From Pseudomonadota bacterium (GTDB taxonomy: Bacteria > Pseudomonadota > Gammaproteobacteria > Burkholderiales > Rhodocyclaceae), in assembly GCA_018241725.1 (NCBI GenBank), contig JAFEDI010000093.1, forward strand, positions 124,001 through 188,000: a DNA stretch of 64,000 bases. Reading direction: 5' to 3'. Below the pieces are notes generated by a model. That model was not told the origin of the DNA. It saw only the letters and a list, made by a program, of their open reading frames with translations, and did no database searches. Of the stretch, positions 57,885 through 64,000 are shown piece by piece (position 1 is the first letter of the stretch; the number at the start of each line of letters is the position of its first letter). Both the position numbers and the translations under genes were made by a program.

Positions 57885-59590
57885 CAGGCAGCCTCCGGGG
57901 AGGACGCGCGACGACGCCCAACACTTGACAGAATGCACAGAATCACCAGCAGAGCGAAAGCCGCAAGGCTAATGCGCCTACCGGTCTCTTCCTCCGGCAA
58001 GCCTTTGAACACGATACGGATGTGGTGTGTCCCCGCGGGCACATCCATCGCAACCAGCCCGCTGTCGGTATCCAGTGCATGGGGCGCCGGCTGGTCGTCC
58101 AGAAAGGTTTCCCAGCCGGAGAAGTGGAACAGAGGCAGCAGGAGGTGGAATGGCCTGGACGCCCGAACCTCCCACTCCCGTTCATGCACCGTGTCCCGGG
58201 TTTCCTTGCATTCTGCAGGAACCCCCGCACAGTAGCCGGTCAGACCACCGTTACGTCGATAGATTTCGGCGCCCTTACCCTGGGTTTTCAACTCAAGCCC
58301 ATATTGTTTGAAGTCCCCTTCGAGCAACCGGGGGCCCATGACACTCGGACGGCCCTCCTTGTAGGCTTGAAAGCCGACCACGCCACACAGAGCAACCGAA
58401 AGGGCGATCGCAAGGACTACCGCAACCCGCAGCACGACACGCAGGCGTCCTTCAAAATCCAGGGTACTGGCAAGCCCCAAGGCAATGGCAGCGGCCAGAC
58501 CAGCCACAGACAGGAAGCGATAGGGCCATTGCAGGTTGTTCAACGTCCCTATGTGTTGGTAAAGAGGGTAGGCAAGCTCGGACGACATAGCCAGTGCCAC
58601 GAAGGCAAACACCAGCACACCGCCCATGAAACGCCGCAAGTGCGGCGCAGTGGATCGGGAATTGGCAAGGGCGAACAGCGCCACGAGGGCGCACAGGAGA
58701 ATCTGGCTTGCGTAGATCCACTGGATGGCAAACCAACGCATGCCATTTTCCCGGGCACTGAATGTGGCGAAGGCGAAACTGTTCTTCCAGTTGAAGTACA
58801 GGGGGTCGCTAGAAGCGTCAGCCAGCAAGCCCCGGGCAGCAATGGCAGGAATCAGATGGAAAGCCGCCATCCCGACACCACAAAGCACCGGCAGGGCCCA
58901 ACAGGTCAGAAAGCCGGTCAGCCTTGCTGCCGGCTTGCCACTCTGCATATAAAGCACCGCAGGCGCGGCACAAATCAGGCTCATGAAGGCCACCAAGGTA
59001 TGGGAGAGGGTGATGGCCGCAGCACAAAGGGCAAGCAGGATCAGGCGGGCCGGCGTATTGGCCGTGTTCAGGGACAGCAGGACGAAACAGACCGCGAGGC
59101 TCAGGGTGAAGTGCCAGGGAAAAGCCGCGTAATGAGTAAACAGGAACAGGGAGAAAGGCGTGACGGCAACAAGCGCCCCGGTCGCCAGACCCGCCTTCCT
59201 TGAAAAGAGCCGCCCGCAGACCAGATAAGCCATCGACGCGGACACCCAGGTGGCACACAGGGCCAGCAGACGAAGGGCTGCCCAGGTGTTCAAACCCAGC
59301 TTCATCAAACCGGCAACGAGATACCAGTACAGAAGATAGGCGCCGTAGTGGAGTTCGCCGAGGCCACCATTGGCGAGAAACATCCACCGGGGGTAAGGCT
59401 CACCTTTTTCCAAGCTCAGGAAAAACTGGTTGATCCACCGGTAATGAGTTTCCTGATCAATATTGTAGAGAGTCCGGTCGAGCAGCACCGGGACAGCCAT
59501 CACCAGTACGGCAATACTTGCAAGCAGCAACAAATCTCGAAATACGGACAAAGAACCGGCGGGAGGTCGGGGTCGTTCGCAGTTCTGCAT
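57884..59590 (-). CDS. Multi-spanning membrane protein, PTPS-related/YfhO-like
   Basis: This 568-residue protein has roughly 11 membrane helices, a periplasmic loop after the first helix (YNIDQETHYRWINQFFLSLEKGEPYPRW) and a soluble C-terminal domain (HLLLPLFHFSGWETFLDDQ) before a last helix. This resembles 6-pyruvoyl-tetrahydropterin-synthase-related and YfhO-type membrane proteins, which are GT-C-like and often encoded in glycan clusters. It is the first gene of the seven-gene unit. The ATG at 59590 is chosen because the membrane protein pattern begins there; frame upstream is not supported. Confidence 0.75.
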   Translation of the reverse strand: MQNCERPRPPAGSLSVFRDLLLLASIAVLVMAVPVLLDRTLYNIDQETHYRWINQFFLSLEKGEPYPRWMFLANGGLGELHYGAYLLYWYLVAGLMKLGLNTWAALRLLALCATWVSASMAYLVCGRLFSRKAGLATGALVAVTPFSLFLFTHYAAFPWHFTLSLAVCFVLLSLNTANTPARLILLALCAAAITLSHTLVAFMSLICAAPAVLYMQSGKPAARLTGFLTCWALPVLCGVGMAAFHLIPAIAARGLLADASSDPLYFNWKNSFAFATFSARENGMRWFAIQWIYASQILLCALVALFALANSRSTAPHLRRFMGGVLVFAFVALAMSSELAYPLYQHIGTLNNLQWPYRFLSVAGLAAAIALGLASTLDFEGRLRVVLRVAVVLAIALSVALCGVVGFQAYKEGRPSVMGPRLLEGDFKQYGLELKTQGKGAEIYRRNGGLTGYCAGVPAECKETRDTVHEREWEVRASRPFHLLLPLFHFSGWETFLDDQPAPHALDTDSGLVAMDVPAGTHHIRIVFKGLPEEETGRRISLAAFALLVILCILSSVGRRRASSPEAA

Positions 59591-59915
59591 TGAATGAGAG
59601 CGCGACGGCGCTGTAAATGGTTTTGATACGTCGAACCGTTCGACGGAATGACGGGACCGCGCTATCGGCCAACTGGCAACAGGCTGCCGGATTGTAACCG
59701 GAAGGCCGGGATCGATATCGTGAATTGTGCATAAACCGCTCGCATGCCATCGACCTTTCTCCGGCATCCTTTTGCCTCCCGAGCAGCCCGCGGGCACTCG
59801 CCCGTCACCTCACCAGGCATGCCCCTGAAAATGACGGGTAGCCGAACGCCGCAAGAACGGCCCGTCCTGAAACCGAGACAGAACCAGACTGAAATATACG
59901 GAACCATTCGTCCCC
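59591..59915. other. Divergent intergenic region, glycan cluster / rpoH
   Basis: No gene is apparent. It must hold the promoter of the glycan cluster on the minus strand and of rpoH on the plus strand. A TATACG near 59896 is a possible rpoH -10, placing CIRCE just after the start site, but no convincing -35 is visible and no clear sigma-32 promoter was found. Confidence 0.4.
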
Positions 59916-59942
59916 TTAGCACTCACAGGACGGGAGTGCTAA
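59916..59942. promoter_or_regulatory. CIRCE element (HrcA operator) upstream of rpoH
   Basis: TTAGCACTC and GAGTGCTAA are separated by exactly nine bases, a perfect match to the CIRCE consensus. It ends 26 bp before the rpoH start codon, downstream of the plausible -10, so bound HrcA would block rpoH transcription. The SD sequence AAGGAGGT follows. Confidence 0.95.
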
Positions 59943-59968
59943 TATTGCTGCGAAGGAGGTAGCCGTCG

Positions 59969-60823
59969 ATGTCTCAAACCCTGTCGTTTCCCGTTCCGTC
60001 CGCGGTTGGCAGCCTGGACCAGTACATCCAGAGCGTGAATCGCATCCCCCTGCTGACCGAGAAGGAAGAGTCCGATCTCGCCCACAGCTTCCGGGAGCAC
60101 GAGGATCTGGAAGCGGCGCGCAAGCTGGTGCTGTCCCACCTGCGCTTGGTGGTCGCCATTGCGCGCGGTTATCTTGGTTATGGCCTGCCCCATGCCGACC
60201 TGATCCAGGAAGGCAACGTGGGCCTGATGAAGGCCGTCAAGCGCTTCGACCCGGACCGCGGCGTGCGTCTGGTGTCCTTCGCGATCCACTGGATCAAGGC
60301 CGAGATCCACGAATACATCGTCAAGAACTGGCGTCTGGTCAAGATTGCCACTACCAAGGCCCAACGCAAGCTGTTCTTCAACCTGCGCAGCCTGAAGAGC
60401 AGCAGCAACTCGCTGCAGGGTGAGGAAGTTCTGGCAGTTGCCGACCAGTTGGGCGTAAAGCCCGAAGAAGTCCGCGAGATGGAAACCCGCCTGTCCGGCC
60501 AGGACGTGGCACTGGAAAGCGGACCGGACGACGAGGAAGAACGCTTTGCGCCGATCGCCTATCTGGCCGACCCCCACGCAGAGCCCTCCGAAGTCATCGC
60601 CCAGCGCCAGGCCTCGCGTTTGCAGGACGTAGGCCTGCACGAAGCTCTGGCCAACCTGGACGAACGCAGCCGGACCATCGTTCAGCGCCGCTGGTTGACC
60701 GAAGGCGATGCCGCCACTCTGCACGAGCTGGCCGCCGAATACGGCGTGTCCGCCGAGCGCATCCGCCAGATCGAGGCCAAGGCCATGCAGAAGATGCGCA
60801 GCCACCTGGCTGCGCTGGCCTGA
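59969..60823 (+). CDS. rpoH: RNA polymerase sigma-32 factor RpoH
   Basis: This 284-residue heat-shock sigma factor has region 1.2/2 (LVLSHLRLVVAIARGYLGYGLPHADLIQEGNVGLMKAVKRFDP) and the diagnostic RpoH box QRKLFFNLR at about 132-140. Region 4 ends with a helix-turn-helix (LAAEYGVSAERIRQIEAKAMQKMR). It directs transcription of chaperone and protease genes. Strong ribosome site AAGGAGGT. A perfect CIRCE element upstream implies HrcA repression in addition to any post-transcriptional control. Confidence 0.97.
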   Translation: MSQTLSFPVPSAVGSLDQYIQSVNRIPLLTEKEESDLAHSFREHEDLEAARKLVLSHLRLVVAIARGYLGYGLPHADLIQEGNVGLMKAVKRFDPDRGVRLVSFAIHWIKAEIHEYIVKNWRLVKIATTKAQRKLFFNLRSLKSSSNSLQGEEVLAVADQLGVKPEEVREMETRLSGQDVALESGPDDEEERFAPIAYLADPHAEPSEVIAQRQASRLQDVGLHEALANLDERSRTIVQRRWLTEGDAATLHELAAEYGVSAERIRQIEAKAMQKMRSHLAALA

Positions 60824-60849
60824 CGGCCCAGCGCACGCGCGTCCCTGCC

Positions 60850-60877
60850 AAGGGCAGCCCGCGGGCTGCCCTTTTTC
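60850..60877. terminator. Terminator between rpoH and SCO1 gene
   Basis: AAGGGCAGCCC and GGGCTGCCCTTTTT form a strong stem around GC, with a T-run on the plus strand and AAGG on the other side. It ends rpoH and may also serve the convergent SCO1 gene. Confidence 0.9.
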
Positions 60878-60880
60878 TTG

Positions 60881-61489
60881 CTACTTGCCGGCCAGCAGAC
60901 GCTTCAGGTCGGCAACGATCACCGCCGGCTTCTCGCCGTGCTTGATGTACAGGCGCAGCCGCCCCTGAGGGTCATAGACGTAAGTACCGGTCGAGTGATC
61001 CACCGTGTAGCGCCCGCCCTGCACGTCACCCTGCTTCTGGTAGAACACCTTGAAATCCCGCGCCACCGCCTGCGTCGTGGCGAGGTCACCATACAGGCCG
61101 ACAAAGCGCGGATCGAAGGCCGGTACGTACTGGGCCAACAGCTCCTGCGTATCCCGCTCCGGGTCGATGGTCACGAACAGCACCTGCACCTTGTCCGCAT
61201 CCGCCCCCAGCTCACGCATCACCTGCGCCATATTGAGCAGATTGGTCGGGCACACATCCGGGCATTGGGTATAGCCGAAGAACAGGGTCACCACCTTGCC
61301 CTTGTAGTCAGCCAGCGTGCGCACCTGTCCGTGGTCATCCGTCAGACGGAACCCGTTCGCATAGTTCGCACCCGTGATGTCGGTGTTGGCAAAACCCTCC
61401 CGCGACCCACCGCTGCCCTCGGGCGAACAGGCAGTGAGCACGCAAAGTGCTGCCAAACCAGCAATGCCGCATCGCAACAACGCAAACAT
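60881..61489 (-). CDS. SCO1/SenC-family copper chaperone lipoprotein
   Basis: This 202-residue lipoprotein has lipobox LTAC (C21) and a thioredoxin-like domain. The Cu-binding CPDVC is at C76 and C80, and the third ligand is H165 (YTVDHSTGTY). SCO proteins insert copper into the CuA site of cytochrome oxidase subunit II. The coxB gene, divergently oriented 0.6 kb away, encodes such a CuA protein, which fits. It shares a 128-bp promoter region with the DUF2244-cox operon. Confidence 0.94.
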   Translation of the reverse strand: MFALLRCGIAGLAALCVLTACSPEGSGGSREGFANTDITGANYANGFRLTDDHGQVRTLADYKGKVVTLFFGYTQCPDVCPTNLLNMAQVMRELGADADKVQVLFVTIDPERDTQELLAQYVPAFDPRFVGLYGDLATTQAVARDFKVFYQKQGDVQGGRYTVDHSTGTYVYDPQGRLRLYIKHGEKPAVIVADLKRLLAGK

Positions 61490-61556
61490 TTAAAAAATCC
61501 TTATGGCTCAATTAATCGAGCTTTAAAAAGTGCACTGCAAAACGGGAAGGCGATGC

Positions 61557-61598
61557 TACACTGCCGCCAGAATTTGATCTGCGTCAAAAAGACGCAGA
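61557..61598 (+). promoter_or_regulatory. Cox operon promoter region with FNR-type dyad and leader hairpin
   Basis: TACACT (61557-61562) is a possible -10, giving a start near 61569. TTGATCTGCGTCAA (61574-61587) is a 9/10 match to the FNR/Dnr dyad and would sit at about +12, a position suited to repression. An 8-bp perfect hairpin, TCTGCGTC with GACGCAGA (61578-61598), overlaps its right half. If instead the dyad activates SCO1 on the other strand, no -10 is visible at the right spacing. Confidence 0.55.
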
Positions 61599-61617
61599 CG
61601 GGCCTGGAGGAGACGCC

Positions 61618-62091
61618 ATGGCTATAACAATGAAAGAGGCAGCGGGCGCGCGATCCTGGATCGCGCGCCCCAACTGCTCACTCACCCCCACACTGCGGCG
61701 TGGCGTGATCGCCCTGATCCTAGCCGCCAGCCTCATCGTCAGCACGGGCTTCCTGCTGGCCGGCGCGTGGCTGGTATTACCCTTCGCCGGCCTCGAACTT
61801 CTCGTACTCTTCATCGCACTGCGCGCCATCGATCGCCAGGGCGCCGACTACGAATCAATCCAACTCGACGACGACAGCCTGATCGTCTCGACCCGCCAGT
61901 CTTCCGTTTCGTTCCGTCAGAGCTTTCATGCCGGCTGGGCCCGCATCTCGCTCGACGCCGCCGACGGCCCCGACCCTCTACTGTACGTCCGCTCCCACGG
62001 GCACACCGCCCGCGTGGGGCGCCTGCTGACGGCGGATGAACGCAGGCTGCTTTTCTCGGATCTCTCCCGCCACCTCGCCAGACCTCATTAA
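61618..62091 (+). CDS. DUF2244 family membrane protein, first gene of the cox operon
   Basis: This 157-residue protein has two adjacent membrane helices (about 30-47 and 50-68, GVIALILAASLIVSTGFLLAG) and a C-terminal soluble domain (YESIQLDDDSLIVSTR) typical of DUF2244. Family function is unknown, but it is often encoded with cytochrome oxidase genes, as here (42 bp before coxB). GGAGGAG precedes the ATG. A 27-bp near-perfect palindrome lies within codons 9-18. Confidence 0.85.
   Translation: MAITMKEAAGARSWIARPNCSLTPTLRRGVIALILAASLIVSTGFLLAGAWLVLPFAGLELLVLFIALRAIDRQGADYESIQLDDDSLIVSTRQSSVSFRQSFHAGWARISLDAADGPDPLLYVRSHGHTARVGRLLTADERRLLFSDLSRHLARPH
61644..61670. repeat. 13-bp perfect inverted repeat inside the start of the DUF2244 gene
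   Basis: GGGCGCGCGATCC (61644-61656) and GGATCGCGCGCCC (61658-61670) flank a single T. The dyad begins 26 bp after the start codon and encodes GARSWIARP. In RNA it would form a very stable hairpin close to the ribosome binding region; as DNA it could be an operator. Confidence 0.8.
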
Positions 62092-62133
62092 CCGCCGCGG
62101 GTCCGATCATCCCACGAAAAGAGAGGTAGAGAC

Positions 62134-63309
62134 TTGAGCCCAACCGTCCCCCGCTCCCAGGCCAGACTCCTCGCTGCACTCGGCCTCGTCCTCGCTTCCG
62201 GCTCAGCTCTCGCCGACTTCACGTGGAACTTCCCCAAGCCCGTCACCCCGATCGGGCGTGACACGCTGTCGATGCACAACCAGTTCATGGTCATCATCAC
62301 GGTGTTGTTCGTGGTGGTGTTCTCGATCATGGTGTATTCCATGATCAATCACCGCAAGAGCGTCGGTGCCGAGCCGGCCCGCTTCAGCGGCCCGCGCGGC
62401 GCCCTGCAATGGTTCTGGGTGCTGGTGCCCTTCGCGATCCTGCTGTTCATCGACTTCGTGCTGATGGGCATCCCGGCCTTCCACGCGGTGATCGACATGG
62501 AAGACACCCGCACCAAGGCCGACATGGTGCTCAAGGTGACCGGCATGCAGTGGAAGTGGCAGTACGAATACCCGGACTCCGGCATCAAGTACATCAGCAC
62601 GCTGGCTACCCCCCGCGATCAGATCGACGGCAAGGAAACCAAGGGCGAGCACTACCTGCTCGAAGTGGACAACCCGGTGGTGCTGCCCGTCGGCAAGAAA
62701 GTCCGCATCCTGCTCACCTCCACCGACGTGATCCACACCTGGTGGGTGCCCCAGTTCGGCGTCAAGCGCGACGCGATCCCCGGCTTCCTGCGGGAAACCT
62801 GGGTCCGCATCGAGGAGCCCGGCATCTACCGCGGCCAGTGCGCCGAGCTGTGCGGCAAGGACCATGGTTTCATGCCAGTGGTCGTCAAGGCGGTGCCGGA
62901 AGCGGAATACGTCGCCTGGGTGGACAAGAAGAAGACCGAGCTGGCCGCCGCGGCCGCCAGCGGCGACCGCACCTGGACCCGCGACGAGCTGATGGCCCAC
63001 GGCAAGGAGACCTACGACAAGATCTGCGCCGCCTGTCACCAGCCCACCGGCCAGGGCCTGCCGCCGGCCTTCCCGGCGCTTGCCGGCAGCAAGATCGTCA
63101 ATGGTCCGCTGCTGTCGCCGGACGGCAAAATGATTCCCGACAGCCACGTGGACCGGGTCATGAACGGCAAGACCGGCACGGCAATGCAGACCTTCAAGAC
63201 CACTCTGTCCGACGCCGACATCGCCTCGGTCATCACCTACGAGCGCAACAGCTTCGGCAACACCAAGGGCGACATGATCCAGCCCGCCCAGATCAAGGCA
63301 CTTCGCTGA
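62134..63309 (+). CDS. coxB: Cytochrome c oxidase subunit II with fused cytochrome c domain
   Basis: This 391-residue protein has a signal peptide ending SALA and two membrane helices (about 52-70 and 92-112). The CuA domain has ligands H201, C236, E238, C240, H244 and M247 (GQCAELCGKDHGFM). A C-terminal cytochrome c domain has CAACH at 298-302 and a likely Met ligand downstream. This is a caa3-type subunit II that receives electrons directly from a fused cytochrome. The start codon is TTG, preceded by GAGAGG. Confidence 0.95.
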   Translation: MSPTVPRSQARLLAALGLVLASGSALADFTWNFPKPVTPIGRDTLSMHNQFMVIITVLFVVVFSIMVYSMINHRKSVGAEPARFSGPRGALQWFWVLVPFAILLFIDFVLMGIPAFHAVIDMEDTRTKADMVLKVTGMQWKWQYEYPDSGIKYISTLATPRDQIDGKETKGEHYLLEVDNPVVLPVGKKVRILLTSTDVIHTWWVPQFGVKRDAIPGFLRETWVRIEEPGIYRGQCAELCGKDHGFMPVVVKAVPEAEYVAWVDKKKTELAAAAASGDRTWTRDELMAHGKETYDKICAACHQPTGQGLPPAFPALAGSKIVNGPLLSPDGKMIPDSHVDRVMNGKTGTAMQTFKTTLSDADIASVITYERNSFGNTKGDMIQPAQIKALR

Positions 63310-63319
63310 GGAACCCAGC

Positions 63320-64000
63320 ATGAACACCGCGTCCCATGCCCTCGATCACCATGACAGCCACCACCCCACTGGCCTGTTGCGCTGGCTCACCACCACCAAC
63401 CACAAGGACATCGGCACGATGTACCTGACCTTCTCCCTGCTGATGTTCTTCGTCGGTGGGGCGATGATCCTCGGGGTGCGTGCCGAACTGTTCCAGCCCG
63501 GCCTGCAGCTGATGAAGCCGGAGTTCTTCAACCAGCTGATCGGCGTACATGCGCTGGTGATGATCTTTGCGGCGCTGATGCCGGCCGCCACCGGCTTTGC
63601 CAACTGGATGATCCCGCTGATGATCGGCGCGCCGGACATGGCCCTCCCGCGCCTCAACAACTGGGGTTTCTGGCTGCTGCCGCCGGCCGCCATGTTGCTG
63701 ACAATGCCCTTCTTCCTGACCCTGTTCGGCATTGGCGACGGCGCCGTCGCCACTGGCTGGACCCTCTACGCGCCACTTTCAGTGCAGGGCGGCATCGGCG
63801 TCGATTTCGCGATTTTCTCGATCCACATCCTCGGCATCAGCTCGATCATGGGCTCGATCAACATCATCGCCACCATCCTCAACATGCGCGCCCCCGGCAT
63901 GACGCTGATGAAGATGCCGCTGTTCTGCTGGGGCTGGCTCGTCACCGCGGTGCTGCTGATCATCACCCTGCCGGTGCTCGCCGGCGGCGTGACCATGCTG
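63320..64000 (+). CDS. coxA: Cytochrome c oxidase subunit I (partial)
   Basis: The first 227 codons of subunit I are present; the gene runs off the right edge. Recognisable segments are WLTTTNHKDIGTMYL near the N-terminus and INQLIGVHALVMIFAALMP-like helix II with the low-spin heme His (LIGVHALVMIF). MIGAPDMALPRLNNWGFWLLP is also present. It is the catalytic subunit that reduces O2. It starts 10 bp after coxB. Confidence 0.97.
   Translation, partial: MNTASHALDHHDSHHPTGLLRWLTTTNHKDIGTMYLTFSLLMFFVGGAMILGVRAELFQPGLQLMKPEFFNQLIGVHALVMIFAALMPAATGFANWMIPLMIGAPDMALPRLNNWGFWLLPPAAMLLTMPFFLTLFGIGDGAVATGWTLYAPLSVQGGIGVDFAIFSIHILGISSIMGSINIIATILNMRAPGMTLMKMPLFCWGWLVTAVLLIITLPVLAGGVTML

Overview
The window looks like a chromosomal segment of a high-GC, denitrifying betaproteobacterium, most likely of the Rhodocyclales (Azospira/Thauera/Azoarcus type). 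Signs of this are a DksA with a degenerate zinc finger next to a CobW GTPase, a long IF-1, a PEP-CTERM protein, a PHA depolymerase, complete napFDAGHBC and norCB sets with norEFQ, and an aa3-type cox operon led by a DUF2244 gene. The genus is inferred from gene content, not from any database comparison.

Layout. 1-4 kb: minus-strand metal cluster (dksA, CobW GTPase, small Cys/His protein, outer-membrane barrel, start of a ZnuA-like binding protein). 4-10.8 kb: ybgC-tolQRAB-pal-cpoB, then queE and queC. 10.9-12.4 kb: two tRNA-Lys genes, a candidate small RNA with anti-Shine-Dalgarno loops, and infA. 12.4-21 kb: housekeeping and singletons (fpr, PEP-CTERM protein, yebC, PHA depolymerase, HerA-like ATPase, SMUG-type glycosylase, AmpG-type permease, response-regulator diguanylate cyclase). 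22-24 kb: norEFQ. 24-31.6 kb: TRIC channel, metH behind an S-adenosylhomocysteine riboswitch, a TIR-domain protein and a phosphotransferase/P-loop kinase fusion. 31.5-35.4 kb: amt behind a sigma-54/NtrC promoter, then norCB. 35.6-38 kb: an unusual ATP-grasp/SerC-like pair. 38-44.5 kb: periplasmic nitrate reductase operon. 44.6-52.4 kb: three overlapping signalling genes (HD-GYP regulator and two hybrid kinases). 52.7-59.6 kb: a seven-gene glycosyltransferase/flippase block of visibly lower GC. 60-64 kb: rpoH under a perfect CIRCE element, SCO1, and the DUF2244-coxB-coxA operon.

How the parts fit. Nap reduces nitrate in the periplasm with electrons delivered by NapC or NapGH, and NorCB removes NO made by a nitrite reductase that lies outside the window; NorE, NorF and NorQ assist it. 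FNR/Dnr-type dyads lie upstream of norC, napF and (weaker) norE, and another lies just downstream of a possible -10 of the cox operon. This suggests one oxygen/NO-responsive regulator that turns denitrification on and the low-affinity oxidase down. The amt promoter ties ammonium uptake to NtrC, the riboswitch ties metH to SAH build-up, and CIRCE ties sigma-32 synthesis to HrcA.

I did not see a self-evidently new large system. The best candidates for something undescribed are the small RNA at 11.4 kb, the TPR/ATP-grasp plus SerC-like pair at 35.6-37.9 kb, the TIR protein at 29.1 kb, the palindrome cluster after norQ, and the three stacked dyads at the head of the cox operon.
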